DNA of 64,000 bases from assembly GCA_948474755.1 (NCBI GenBank), contig CAOLHI010000489.1, positions 558,001-622,000 on the forward strand, given 5' to 3'. Below the pieces are notes generated by a model. It made no database searches, was not told the origin of the DNA, and was given only the letters and a program-made list of their open reading frames with translations. How positions within the stretch are numbered: position 1 is the stretch's first letter; every line of letters starts with the position of its first letter. A program made the position numbers and the translations under genes. Below, piece after piece: positions 27,253-40,198 of this stretch. The DNA is from Ctenosaura bakeri (taxonomy: Eukaryota > Chordata > Lepidosauria > Squamata > Iguanidae).

Positions 27253-29166
27253 TACTTTGTGTTCTTTCCTGTTCCTTGGGCTGACCAAGTTTTTTTTAAA
27301 AAAAAAAAAAGATGTACAGCCCTTCAAAATGTTTCTAGAGGCAAGGGGAAAACTTCATTTCTTAAAGATCTGTGCATAAGACTTTCAGAATGTAAGCAGT
27401 AACCACAGAATACCTTTTGTCTCTAAATTTTAACCATCCTTTTTTTTTTTTTTAAGGCAAGTAGCTAGAGCGTTAAGCCGTGATCAATTTTTGGACATTT
27501 TAAAATAATGGAGCCAGCTGGGAAGGTGGAAAATAAACACATTAAAAAGAACAAAAGAGTAAATAGGTAGTGTGGCTTTGAAACGGTTTATGTTTTATAG
27601 TTGGGGCATAATAGAAATAAAAAGGTAACAACCCATTACTTAAGCTCTAAGTGTCAACCAATTAAACCACTGCAATAGTGTTTATCAATCAGATGCAAAC
27701 TGTGTTAGGTAGTTAAAGATCAGTTGTGAAGATGAATTGCACTTAATGACTGGTCTAAATCTGAAAGATTAAACCATTTGGGAACATTAGAGTGGCTCCC
27801 TTTCAACATGGGCATTACTGCACAGCTATAAAAAGGTCAACTGGTTCTTAGAGACAAGGCCAGAGGGACACAGACCATGACTATGCAAATGTTCAGATCT
27901 CTTTTTATAATCTCTTGTTATAATCTCCATAACGGTGGTGTAAGAAAATCCACTGGGGCATTTGTTGGATGAACATAGATACTAAGAGTAATAGAAACAG
28001 ATTTCAACTAAACTAGATAGCTCAGGCTTCATTGAGAAGCTAAATGTTTTACTTGGGTTCAAGTGTGAAACTTAAAGCTTGCATAGAAATTAATTTTTCA
28101 AGCGTGAAACTTGCAGCTTGTGTATTAATTCATTTTTAGCTTCTTTGTTACTGTAACAGAAGGTTAAGTGTTGCATTTGTCTTGCTAGATAGCTGCAAGC
28201 TTACTCATTAAGATTAACTAGATGCAATTCACTATGATTAACTGACAATTTACCAGAGATTATCTACAGCCTACCTCTGTCATAACATAAGGACAGATGG
28301 CATTTCTGAACCAGCTTCATTCTTAGGATTCCACTGTACCTTGCGAGTATAGGATAAAAATGAAGACATTATAACAACATCATAAGGAAACTCTTTTGCC
28401 ACTCTGTCATCCTCAAGCTGCTTTGGTCTAAGATATTGTGTGAAAGAGACAGCCACACTAAAACATTTAAAAGGGAGGATTGAAAAATCCAAAATATATG
28501 GGTTGCCCTAATGAAAGAGGAAGGAGAAAGTTCCTGCAAAATCCAAGCTTCTTTTTTCCTCTTATCGTGGATGTTCTGAAATGAGAGTTTTTTAAAAAAT
28601 GGTACATATCACTTGGTGATGCACACTTCTTGGTTAGTTCTTCCTAAATAAATTCATTCCACATTATAATAGTAAACAAAGTAAGCAGGAATTTAAGGCT
28701 GCCAATTATGCAGTTGACTTGAGGAATATGCATTCTGACAGCAGTTTTTATATGTGGTGAATGGTTATAATTCAGATCATTATTGAAAACTCCTTAGTAG
28801 TTCTCTCTTTCATGAACATGATTTGGAATGACTTCTGTGGGATTAGGGGTCCACTGATCTTTCTGGAATTATAACTCAGAGGTATATACCGTTACAGCAA
28901 CTGATCCAGCAAGATCCATCAAACTTGCTTTGAAGAAGCTATCCAACGTGTTAAGCCTATATTGGTGGTACATTTCAAGAACTTTGCATAGTTCCTTTAA
29001 AATCTGGACTAAAACCAGGGGGCTTTGTTGACCCACTCACCTAAAAGCCAACAGCTACCATTGTATTGTATTCAGACCTGCATCTACTTCAGGAGTGATG
29101 TACAAAATATCAACCTCATTATCCTATTCTAAGGATGTTAGAATAATCTTACTCTGATTGTTTTAA

Positions 29167-29525
<359 letters not shown>

Positions 29526-29812
29526 CTTGTCTTAATATATTGCTTCTGTTCTTCATGGAGGGGAAACTTAGGCCTGCATCTCAATGATGCTGCATAATAT
29601 TGCTTACTGATGTGTGAATGGTATACTTTCTAGTGGATACACAAAATCCATGCAGATGTTTTTAGTCAAGAAGCAAACTTTGATCCTTAACAAATCCAAG
29701 ATGGAATCTTTCATGCCTTGGAGAAGATTAAATGACAAAAGAATTCCTACAGAGCCTGATACTGAAATACAGAGCCACCATTTAGATAGCTGACAGTCCA
29801 TTTATTTCAGCT

Positions 29813-30560
29813 GTGCCTTTTCACACTACACAATTATAGCACTATGATGCCAGTTTAACTGTTTTAGGTGCAGCATGTGGAATCCTGGAGTTGGTAGATT
29901 CGTGAGGCATCAGAATTCTCTGGCTCAGAATTCTGAGTGCCCCTCCCTAAAGTCCAAATCCCAGGATTCCATAGGATGGAACCAAGGCCCTTTCCGCACG
30001 AGGCAGTTAAAACGGGCCAAGGCGTCCTGGCACAGAGGTCATCCGCACCTTGGATCGGACTAGGTGCAGACTATTTAACTTAGTGCTGCACCTCAGTCCA
30101 ATCCAACCCGCCCCCAAGTGGTCCTCCCCTGAGCTAAGTAAAGACTGGAAAAGTCAGATCTTTACATTTTCTGGAACGCGCCTTTGCATTCCTACTTACC
30201 TGTGCAGATTCGCAGGCTCGCACCAATGCAAACCTGCAACCAGCGGAGAGCGGGCTGTGGGTGTGGCCAGCCTCAGCAGTTGGTCCACTGCCATGAAGCC
30301 ACCAGAAGCCACCATTTGAGCCAGAAACCACAGGAAGCTGCCATTTTGAGCCGGAGCAGTGCGGATCTACAGACCTCACACTGCTCCAGTTTGCCCTGCA
30401 TCAATGGAGGAGCCCTGCAGAAGGGCTCAAGGGACAGTGTGCTTTACTTCAGACCCAAGAAGAGCTAGTAAGTAACGGCATGGAGCAATTCACTCACCTC
30501 ATGCGAAAAGGTCCCAGGGCAGTTAAAGTAGAATCATAGTACTGCAGTCATGTAGTCTGA
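29813..30560. mobile_element. Older inverted-repeat element split by another insertion
   Basis: The left part (29813-29985) runs gtgccttttcacactacaca, gccagtttaactgttttagg, ggaatcctggagttggtag, then ggattccataggatggaacc. The matching right part resumes at 30515 with ggcagttaaagtagaatcat and ends near 30560. The intervening 29986-30514 is a separate insertion. The subfamily with a gcagttaaagtgg block is also seen at 33030-33196. Confidence 0.7.
29986..30514. mobile_element. Inverted-repeat element nested in an older element
   Basis: The left end is ggccctttccgcac and the right end gcgaaaaggtcc. The flanks CAA and CAG fit a diverged 3-bp duplication of CAR. The interior includes cttacctgtgcagattcgca and gcaggctcgcaccaatgcaa, which recur in reverse orientation in the element at 39743-40198. 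Confidence 0.8.
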
Positions 30561-31012
30561 CCAGTGGGAAACATCATATGACATCAAGGCGTTGGTACCT
30601 TTCTTTTCCCCTAGCCATCCTTCTGTGCCTTTAACAAGCTGTCTGATATTCAGAATTTAAGCAGGGGAAACTTTTCTGCCACCAATCCCCACATTTGATG
30701 AAAACATTTGTCTGTTAAATTTCTACGTATCTATCTGGCAGAAAACACAGGAGGAGGTGTAGCACAGAAAATATGACAAATCAGATATTGAGTGTCCCAT
30801 CATACATCAAACTGATTTATCCAGGAATGAGAATGTAACCCAGATTGGCCAAACTATTGACCAGAGTTTTCTTTTATTTCTGTGCAGTCTACAAATGTCA
30901 TTGTTACTACCCCTTTTTATTTTTTATTTTTTTTGATGTCCACTTCTTGAAAAAAGAAAATGCTGAAAAACAGCTGATCATATACTATCTCTCACTCAAC
31001 ATATCAGTCACA

Positions 31013-31710
31013 GGCCATTTCCACACTAGAGGCCATTGGCACATTACACCATTATAATGGCAGCATTGCCATTCATGTGATGCTGTTGAGTTAGGGATGC
31101 TCTTTTCTGCACCCTTCCCCCTTAAGCAGATGGGTAGTAATATTGCCACTGGTGTTCCTTCCACATTACAGCATCCTTGGCCACTCCCATGCCCCGCCTT
31201 CACTGTGCCCCACTGTCCCTGATTGGGCATTGATTTGGGAGGGGATGTGTGGAAGCTGTACTGACGCAACAATGTTGTAACAGCATGACATGCCAGTACA
31301 CTGTTGCACTTTTGCCCTATACTGTTTAAAAATGTATTTTAAAAATTTTTAAAAAATTACTCAAAGAAGGCATTTAAAATAAACAGGGAGAGGTGATAGA
31401 AAGTTACCACACCATGGGGGTCACTGAGTGGGGAGTGAACTGAGCATCCCCACAGCCTATCCACTGCTGGATCCACCGTAACAGGAAGCACTATCAAGCG
31501 CTATAATGGTACCACACTATGACAGCTGACGGGATTGAAGTTCTATAGGAGGCTCTTAACAGATTTTTTCTGGAAATAGAATATGGTGATTTGGCGATGC
31601 ATGGGGATGAGATAGTAGCTAGATAATGATGGCATTGCGCGGGAGCACAGCTTCTAGACCAGTTACAACCTGCTGCTATAGCGTTATAGCAATGCCGTGT
31701 GGAAATGGCC
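31013..31710. mobile_element. 698-bp inverted-repeat element with GGCCATTTCCACAC ends
   Basis: The ends ggccatttccacac and gtgtggaaatggcc are perfect inverted complements; the flanks are ACA and ATA. Just inside, cattataatggcagcattgc on the left corresponds to a diverged gcgttatagcaatgc on the right. The interior is unlike the palindromic family, so this is a longer relative sharing only the ends. Confidence 0.8.
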
Positions 31711-32352
31711 ATAGATTCTTGATACCATAATGAGATATTTACTTTTCTTTTGAAAATACCTTAACAACAATAAAGTTTTTTTTTCTGGACTATTTTGAAG
31801 TCTTTGCTCTACAGAAGTAATAATCTAGCTATCCTACCTAATTAATTTTAGATGGCATGGCTGGGAAAACTGGAATCAAATCCTTCACTTTACAACTAAA
31901 ACTATTAAAACAACTAAAACTCTTAAAAACAAATACCGTATGTGTAAATGTGTACCCATGCCCAGTAGAGACAAATAATATTTTTCAACTTTCTCCTTTC
32001 CATACTGTCAATTAAAAAAAACAGACATTGTTAATAGGTAATATAAAATATATAATGTTAATACAAGTATGGTGAATGCATCTAGGAAAGATGCTGTCTT
32101 TTTTATTTAGATTTGCCCTGCTTGGCTTGCAAGTAATAGGGAAGAATGTTCTAAAGCTGTGACTGAGCTTCCATCACTACCACCATAAAAACAAAAACAA
32201 AAAAACACAAGTAATTTTTTTTAAAAAAACATATATTTTATTCTCTTGTCCTTTTCTCAGTTCCAAAGGTTTAAGGAAGAAAAACTTTTGAGAGAAGAGA
32301 AAAAGCAGGTTCCCAGAACAATGCCAGTTCTTTCCCTACTTCTTGCGACTGA

Positions 32353-32574
32353 GGCCACTTCCACACTACACTGTTAAAGTGCTATTATTCCACTCTCAAC
32401 GTCCTATGGAACCCTGGGATTTGCAGTTTAGGGAGGAGCATTTAGAATTCTCAGCCCAAGAGCTCTTTGGCCTCCCTAAACTACAAACCCCAGAATTCCA
32501 CAGGATGCTGAAAGCAGAATAATAGCACTATAAGCAGAATAATTGCATGGTAACAATGTAATGAAGAAATGGCC
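32353..32574. mobile_element. Palindromic short inverted-repeat element with TGA duplication
   Basis: The left end ggccacttccacactacact and right end atgaagaaatggcc are flanked on both sides by TGA (32350-32352 and 32575-32577). The centre has catttagaattctcagccca and agagctctttggcctcccta. The right arm contains a short internal repeat of agcagaataat. Confidence 0.88.
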
Positions 32575-32800
32575 TGAATAAAACTGGTTCCTCAGGCATA
32601 GGCCAAATATGAAGGCAACTTTCCATTGCCCAACTGCCCATTGTGATAAAACCAAGTAGTCTTCTCATTATTCATAGAACTTCATTTTGTGAATGGAGAA
32701 GACTTGTTCCTTATGTATGTGTATGTATATAGAGAGAGGGGAAAACCAAAATACATCTAGGAGCATTTTCAGGCAAGGCTTTAATTATACAATCACATTG

Positions 32801-33196
32801 GGCCCAATCACATTACACTGTTATAGTGCTATTATTCCACTCTAACTGCAGGCCTTTCCACACTCTACTGTTACAGTGCTATTATTCCACTTTCAACATC
32901 CTGTGGAATTCTGAGGTTTTCAAGAGCTCTCTGACTGAGAATTCTAAATGTCCCCCACTAAAATGCAAAACCCAGGGTTCCATAAGATGTTGAAAGTGGA
33001 ATAATAGCACTATAATAGTGGTTATAGTGATATTATTGGAATCATAGGATTTACTGTTCAAGGAAAGGCATTTAGAATTCTCAGCCAGAGAGTTCCAGTG
33101 CCTCACCAAACTTTAAACCCTAGAATTTCATAGAATGATATCATGGCAGTTAAAGTGGAATAATAATGCTATAACAGCATAGTGTGATAGGAACCA
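32801..33196. mobile_element. Two inverted-repeat elements, one nested in the other
   Basis: An outer copy begins ggcccaatcacattacactg and ends gcatagtgtgataggaacc. It contains the gcagttaaagtggaataata block near its right end. A second copy, with a fresh left terminus ggcctttccacactctactg at 32851 and its own facing arms, interrupts it up to about 33020. The exact inner right boundary is unclear. Confidence 0.7.
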
Positions 33197-33876
33197 TTGT
33201 CTCATACATATAAGATTAGGGGAGGTTCTGATGATAGCACCTTCAGACTGAATGCCTCTCATGTTTTCCTATTATCTGTGCCATTTTTGTTTCTTACCAG
33301 ACAAATGTGTTAAAAGACAAAGTAGCTGAGCAATGCTCTAGAAGCATCAGATGCTTGGAAAAATAGGTGTTTTGGAGTACAGCTCCCAAAATTACCCGCC
33401 AGGATGATAGTGGCCATGGTTTTTGAAGAAGAAATATTCCTAGCCTGGTGATATACAAATGTTTTCTTACAAAATCATATTAAGTATTACATGGGATAAC
33501 ATTTTGTAATATGTTGCTCAGATTTGGGTGTACCCCTCCAGTTTCATGGGGAAAAAAAGACTCTTTCATAATTTTTTTCCTTAGAAAATCAGGGATTGAT
33601 ATTTCCTCCATTTCTGCAACCATTTCTGTCTAGAAGATGGTTAATACTTACTCTATCAACCCTACATATAACTCATATAAATGAGTACTTATTCTATGGT
33701 CTGGAAACTTTGCACATGCCTTCCTAACTATAATATATGACCACAGCTCTACTAAGTATTAGTTGCACGTCCTCCTTCTTCTGAATTCCATTCTAACATT
33801 CACCAGTTCCTTATTTGAGATTAAACATTCCTCTCCCTTCTTGAAATGTTCTATTCTGGCTAGAAAGCCTGGATTT

Positions 33877-36230
33877 TCATATTGAAAAAGGTTTTTTGTC
33901 TTTGAAGAGAACTAAAGAGGGATGAGTGTTGTTTGAAATATTTGCTTTCTTTTGTTCCACTTGTAAAGATAATTCTTTATCATAATCAGTATATGGGGGA
34001 GACAATGTAAGCTGGGAAACAGAGATTTCAGCTTTATTTGTTTCGGAGGGGAGTAGAGATGTCTCAATTTGTTCCTCATAATTGACATCTTTAAACTGTG
34101 GAAACAAAGAATGCTCTTGACATGTTGCTGTTGGCATTTTACCTTCTTTATATTCACTGCTACCTTCATCAAGTTGATTGTTTGGAGCTTCTTGCAAATT
34201 GTTGTCATTACGCATATGCTCATTATTTTTCATTTCAAGATTGACGTTTTTGTCCATAGGTGTGTTTCCAGTTTCAGGAGAACTAGGGACACTTGATGTG
34301 TTGGAGATAATGGTCACTTTAATAGTGTTTTTAGGCAGTGTTTTGTATTTGTCATTCTCCCACCCATCCTCAGTTACAGGCTCTTCTTTTTTCAGGCCTA
34401 GTGAGTCCATTGCTGTATTATTGTGGATACACATTTTAGTCAACTCAATGCTTTCTGTTTTGAAATCTGCTCTCAGCTGCTTCGTTCCATATTCTTTCAT
34501 GTCTTTAGCTCCATGTAGTGTTTGACTTCCTTCTCTGGTGATTAGAAAGTCAATAGTTTGGCAATTAGAAATTGCACTATTCAAGTGAACTGGAGATTTT
34601 GGTCTGTTTGTGTCCTCTTCTCTAGGAATCTGATGTCCATTTGATGGTGCTTTTTCTCCTGAGCTATGAAATGCCCTGTTAACTAGATCTCCTTTTAGAG
34701 GTTCAGGCTCTCCAGTCCTTTTGTGGCCTTCCATTTCATCTTTCACAGTTAGACTTTCATCCTGTCTTTTTAATTGTTCGTGATTTAATTGTTCTAGATC
34801 CATGCTTTGCACAACATTTTCAATAACTTGCTGAAGCTCCAGATTGTCTTCATTGCTAGGATTCTGGCAGTCAAGATTTTCTGCCAGGCTAAAAAGAGAC
34901 AGAGAAAAACTACCGTCTCTTTCTTTTGCTTCATTCTGATGAAAGGGCATGACTTCAGTTTCTGTAGCATCCTCCTCTTTAGAATTCACTGAAGTGGGAA
35001 TATTATTTGCTGCATTCTGTGAAATACTTGGTGAACGGTTGGATGAAAGAGCAGTAATAGAAACAATCATCCCTGAAGTTCCATTTGGTGAGAACGGAGG
35101 TGATCTACTGGTGCAACTGAGAGTTTGTGAATGCTTGGATGACGAGGTGCCTTCAGTGATTTTCAAGGGAGAAATATTCTTTGAATGAGGACCAGAGATG
35201 GATGCAACTGCATTTTTGTCATTTTTTCCAGGCATTTCCCCAACAGCTACTGCAGAATAAATAATCTGCTTGCTGTTTCCAGATATATCTCGGGCAGCCA
35301 CAGAATGGTCTGGTTTTCTTTTTCTTTTCTTTTTTGTTTCGTCCTTCTTTGAAACATGCGGCAATTGTAAATGTTGACAGCGCGGGTATTCATCTGCCTT
35401 TTCTTTGAGAGGTTCTTTGGGATGAACCCTTGCTTTTCTAAAAGGATGTAAATTTAACTTCACAGTTAAAGAATCCTGTCCTTGAGTTTTTCTTTTATTC
35501 TTCTGACTAAGCTCATCCACTTTTTCCTCAGGGATCACAGGGGTGGGAGATGATTGCCTTTCTTTATCTTTTGCTTCTGAAGTGTTCAGTAATCTCCTTG
35601 CCAATGTAGCAGAGGGGCTTCCTTGAATAAACTCATGCTGTGGCTTGTCCTCAAGAGCTCTCTCTTCATTTAAGCCACTAGTTTTCACATCCTCCCTCTT
35701 TACTATTACCTGGTCAGGTACATAAAAGCTAACACTCTTGGGCTGATACATTCTCTTCCTTGCAGGAGATAATGGAACCTCTTCATCATTCTTAGAACAG
35801 ACTGCTACTCTTCTTCTCTTAACTTCACTCTGTTCCTTCTCCAATCTTAAATTTTTGCCATGGTTCTCTTTCTTTGCTGTTAGGGAGTCTTGATATTTAT
35901 CACAGTCTGTATATTTACAGATAAGGAAGTTTTCTAGCTGTGGAGAAATATTTTTGTTCCTTGCTAATGATCCACATTGATCATTCTGTCGGGAACACTG
36001 GCCTTCTAATTCAGCTTGCATGCTGTGTTCCTTTGACTCTTCTGGTGAGTTGGTTGCTGAACACAGGGCTGCAAAAAGGCCCCTTTGCCTCTGAGACTTC
36101 AAGTGATCATTGTCCCCAGTTTTGGACAGAGACAGACACAAATCATTTGTTAAATGTTTTCCAAGACTTTCTCTCACCAAAGCACAGGGAGGACTTGAAC
36201 ATCTTCCACAAAATGTGTCACTTCTGATTC
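33877..36230 (-). CDS. LRRC53: LRRC53 last coding exon: long cytoplasmic tail
   Basis: A 2,354-bp terminal exon behind the - strand acceptor tgtttaacag (36240-36231). Its first two bases complete a Gly codon begun in 38594. It then reads IRSDTFCGRCSSPPC and runs open for about 783 codons to a TGA at 33879-33877. The product is a low-complexity, polar, probably disordered intracellular tail rich in Ser, Asn, Glu and Lys. There is a basic cluster (DETKKKRKRKPD) and a patch CRTSRSPPFSPNGTSG-like in composition (SCTSRSPPFSPNGTSG in the frame). It is the C-terminal part of leucine-rich repeat-containing protein 53, a single-pass membrane protein of poorly known function. No AATAAA was seen in the first 450 bases after the stop. 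The many shorter frames on both strands here are shadows. Confidence 0.93.
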
Positions 36231-37074
36231 CTGTTAAACAGCAAGTGATAAAATTTAAGGCATGTAGAGGGAATTCTCTTACACTGACTAAACAGATCTG
36301 TGGAAGACTTACACCAAAAAAAAAAAAAAAAGAGTGCCTCTACTTCCCAAAGAGTCTCCCCTACTTATAGGAAAACATGGACACTTAAGCAAAATTACTA
36401 CGCATTACAGAGCAGTATCATTTTTAGTGATCACAGTTGAACTGAACTGAAGAAAGGCAAGAAATAAGAAAGCTTTGCACCTCTTCAGAACTATTGTATA
36501 TGATATACATGAATGATTATACAAGATAACTCTATTAACGTGGTAACTTCTGGATACTAGTTGGGCTGGTCTTCTCTTGACTATGGAGTATTACTAGTAT
36601 TATACTAAAATGATAATATTGCATAGATAATCCGTAAGTATTCTCCTCCACCCACCTCCCAATCTACTTCTAAGCATTTAGACCATGACTTCAGGCATTT
36701 AGGTAACATCTTCTCAATCCAACTATTTTCCAATTTCCTTTTTTACCTTTTATTTTTCCTGGAGTATGCCACAGGCTTCCTCTGTCATCCCAATTTCAGT
36801 CCTCCAATTCTGCTCTGAACCTTCCCCAACAGAGGACCCTTCCTTAGCTCTCCACTTAAACTAGTGTCCTCAAATATAATAATGACAGTCTTCATGAAAT
36901 CAAAGAGTAAGGCTAAACATTAAGGGCTTTTCATATTCTCTAAGTTAAACCTCATTGTTCCTTTCCCACTGTGATTACCTCACGGATGTGCTTGTCAGCA
37001 ACCAAACATGCAAATTAAGCTCATGTTTACTTTACCATGGCCAATGGAAAAACAAAGCATGCCAAAGGCAAAAC

Positions 37075-37703
37075 TAAAGATGTGAAAGCCTAGGGAAAAA
37101 ATGGAAAAATTCAGAAAAAAATGATTTTTTCCCATTTTTTTTTTTCCCTGAAGCCTCTTTTGGGTTTTTTTTCCAAATATTGGAAAAATTGAAAAAAGGA
37201 AGAAAATCAATTATGGAATGTTTTATTTTAGCATGATGAATAAAATCTTTAAGACAAGGTGTTCATATATTCTCCAAATCATTTCTAAAAACTATGTACA
37301 GTATATTACTAATGCTGATGGTTTCTCCTGGTTTTTTTCAATTTTTTTTTTTTGGCCTGCTTCACATAAACTAGCAAAATCAAAGAGATTCCCTACAGTT
37401 CAGGAGATTATTGGTCCATTTGTTACAAATAAATTTTTAAAAAAAATTAAACTCTGTTTGTAATAATTGCTTGAATACAGTGTATTTTTATTATACCAAT
37501 TGTGACCATTTTATGCCAAATCAAATTGGAGATAGTCATATTTTATGTTCCTAAAGTAACAGTGTCTTTCAATATGTAAAAAGTGCTAATGTTGCATTTT
37601 TTTCAATTATTCCAAAAATTTCCTTTTTTTTTTTCTGGAAGAAAACCAGAAAAAAATGCTTTTTTCCCATGGCTTTAAGATTTCAAGAAATTTTACATCT
37701 CCA
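37075..37703. mobile_element. 629-bp hAT-like element with 8-bp duplication
   Basis: GGCAAAAC occurs exactly on both sides (37067-37074 and 37704-37711). An 8-bp duplication is typical of the hAT superfamily. The termini taaagatgtgaaa and ttttacatctcca are imperfect inverted complements. Subterminal sequence on both sides is rich in A/T runs (ggaaaaaatggaaaaa-type on the left, tttttcccatggcttt on the right) that pair in inverse orientation. There is no coding capacity. Confidence 0.8.
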
Positions 37704-37714
37704 GGCAAAACATA

Positions 37715-37894
37715 GGCCATTTCCACACTATGCTCTTACAGCGCCATTATTCCACTTTCAACATCCTATGGAATCTTGGGGTTTGCAGTTTCGGGAGGGG
37801 CTGACCGGCCCCTCCCAAAACTGCAAACCCCAGGATTCCATAGGATGTTGAAAGTGGAATAATTGCGCTATAAGAGTGTAGTGCGGAAATGGTC
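37715..37894. mobile_element. Near-perfect palindromic element with ATA duplication
   Basis: The ends ggccatttccacactatgct and gtgcggaaatggtc are flanked by ATA on both sides (37712-37714 and 37895-37897). The arms ttcaacatcctatggaatct and ggattccataggatgttgaa meet around gtttcgggaggggctgaccg, so the 180-bp element is almost one long hairpin. It keeps several CpG sites, suggesting a young copy. It begins within four bases of the end of the hAT-like element, right at that element's target duplication. Confidence 0.92.
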
Positions 37895-38593
37895 ATAGAG
37901 TTCAGGAAAAGCACACTGTGACAGACATTTTTCTGCATTTGAGGGAGCACTTCTTCTGAATATGTGCTAAACAAATGTAGAGTTTGGCTCAAGTCTCAGT
38001 TTGGTCCCCATCTTCTTTTGATTTCTGTGACACCTCTAATATAACTGATAATCGTCTCTTGCATGGCTTCCCCTTTGCCATAGTTGTTAACAGTTCTGTT
38101 CTTGGTTCTCTCCTAACGCCACCTTCAGGAATCAAGAGACTCCTCTTGTGTATTCCTTTTCTTTGTTTGGGTCTGTTGCACTCTAACTCTGACTTTCCAC
38201 AAATATCTTTTGATAAGCTGTGCCTAAAAGGCCTTGTTGCATCCTATGTCTTTTCAGTACATATTGATAACACTCCTTTCTGCCTCAGAACTTGTTTCCT
38301 TCTTACAATTTATTCTTGCATTTGGGTACTGACATGAAACCACAACCTTAAAAGTTGTTTCTGCCCTCCCCACCAGCCATTTCTTATATGATATATATCC
38401 ATCCTACACCACTATGGAATATCTTAGAATGTAGAGACACATATACAGTAAGCTGATTGTGTGCTTATTTCTCATAACAGGATCCCTCACTTCATAGAAG
38501 GCCCTCCATCATTCCATCTAATTCAATCTGTGCCCTTTCCCATGTGAGTTCCCTCCCTCTGTACAATGCACAATGATCCATGGCGGCTCATAC

Positions 38594-39241
38594 CTTCTTT
38601 TCTTCTGCTGTGAACTCTTAGAAGAGAAAGCAAATGGCGCAGGGTGGGGGAGACATTAAAAATGGAAGCAATATCCCACTTCCCCTCCCAGGAAGCAAAC
38701 TCACTTTGATTAACTTTAGGATAGCCTTCTAATCTTGTAGTTAGTAAGTCTTCCTCCCAGTACCCAGTGTTTTCTGGGCTTCTAATGTTTCTTATCTGGA
38801 CATGCTTTTGGTGTGGCACATCTGCTTCATTACTCTCAGCTGTATTCCCAGAAGACTCTTGAGGATAAGATTGTAGCAGTCTACAGTTAAGGCACAAGAA
38901 ATGATCATTTCTCATCTGTTCATTCTGCTTCTCGGTGCTTCTGAGTGGCATTTCTGGGCCTGTGCACTTAGACACTGCCTTTACTGTTTCTTGATGGCCA
39001 TTTTCCTGTAAAAGTGGCATTTCCCTGCCAGACCCCAACATGGACATGACCTTTATGTCATTTTCCCAAGTTAAGTGGCAGTTACAGTATCCCTTAGTGA
39101 GGTAATTTCTTGGCTCATGACCACACTGGGATTCATCTGGGGTTCTGCAACAGCAGTTTTCTGATGAGCGTTCATTTGCTTTGCCATACTGAAGCTTCCT
39201 GTTAAAGAGGGCTAAAACTAGGCACGTGAGACCAGCACCTC
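38594..39241 (-). CDS. LRRC53: LRRC53 coding exon 3: end of TM helix and Cys-rich region
   Basis: A 648-bp exon on the - strand with acceptor atttgtcacag and donor gtatga. It starts with two bases of a Gly codon and ends one base into another Gly codon, so both junctions are phase 1. It opens with AGLTCLVLALFNRKLQYGK, the second half of the transmembrane helix and its positively charged stop-transfer edge. A Cys-rich juxtamembrane stretch follows (ENCCCRTPDESQCGHEP and YLTKGYCNCHL) that could be acylated, then a conserved-looking IKVMSMLGSGREMPLLQEN. In the assembled protein it is roughly residues 300-515. An open frame runs upstream of the acceptor (to 39398) but is intronic. Confidence 0.93.
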
Positions 39242-39742
39242 CTGTGACAAATACAAGGTTTATCAAAGATAAAATCAGGTAAATTAAGTGGAGATCATAA
39301 ACATACAGACCAGGAGGTAATAAAACAGAATAGCTCAAGGGAAAATCCAGCAATATGAGATTATTTAATACAGCAGAGGGGGTAGCATCCAAATTCAATT
39401 AAATTCCCACACATTTTTATCGATATAATTCTACCACCCTGTGTAGAATGTTTTCCATAGCAATTATTTAAGAAGCAAATGAATTTGTAATGACTGGAGA
39501 TACATCTGAGATCTCTTTAAAAGTGAGAGAACATAGTCTGAATCATTATGTTGGACTAGCGGCATGGCTATTACTGAAGAAATCCTAACATCTGATAGGA
39601 CGCAGTCCCTTTTCTGAAAAGAAAGGATATTCCTGAATAAATAAAGAATGTTAGTTTTCCAAAATATTTTTTTTTTTTAATTTTAAAATTCTGGGGTACT
39701 GTCCAGGTCCTTAAGAGCACTGGAGGGATTCATCTAGACTGT

Positions 39743-40198
39743 GGCCTTTTCCACACTGGGCAAGGGAATCGCCCCGTGCCGGTACTCACCAAACCTGTGT
39801 GCTCCATGCGACGGTCCAGGCTGGTCCGGAGCAGTCCGTGGCTGCCGCTCCGCACTGCTCCAGGGACGAAAATGGCGGCTTCCGGTTGGTTGAGGCTCTC
39901 CAACAACCGGTGAAGCTCGCCAGCCTAAAGCCCGCCCCTGGCAGATCTGCAGGCTCACACTGGTGCGAGCCTGAAAATCTGCACCGGAGTGCAGCCATGG
40001 AGTGGCGCGCTCCATGCTTTTGAAAGACCTGTTTTAAGCTGTCTTTCAAAAGCACACTGAATGACCACTTTGGGTCGTTCCAGAGCGGGCTGAGGTCCGC
40101 AACTACACAAATAATCCAGACCCAGTCCGCTCCCAGGTGTAGATGTCCCTTCTGGAGGATGCTCTGCACCGTTTTAAAAACCCAGTGCGGAAAAGTGA
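39743..40198. mobile_element. Inverted-repeat element, CpG-rich
   Basis: The left end ggccttttccacactggg and right end ccagtgcggaaaagtg are inverted complements with decay at the extreme right. The interior shares gatctgcaggctcacactgg and gtgcgagcctg with the element at 29986-30514 in reverse orientation. The flanking 3-bp duplication is not clear. Confidence 0.78.

Larger units (their letters stand above)
36231..38593 (-). other. LRRC53: LRRC53 intron 3
   Basis: Bounded by donor gtatga (after 38594) and acceptor tgtttaacag. The intron is phase 1. It contains a poly-A run (about 36316-36331), the 629-bp hAT-like element and an adjacent palindromic element. The remainder is AT-rich with no recognised feature. 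Confidence 0.9.

Noticed and set aside
34178..34525. + strand frame of 115 codons and other frames in 33877-36227
   Set aside because: They are antisense or offset shadows of the LRRC53 terminal exon.
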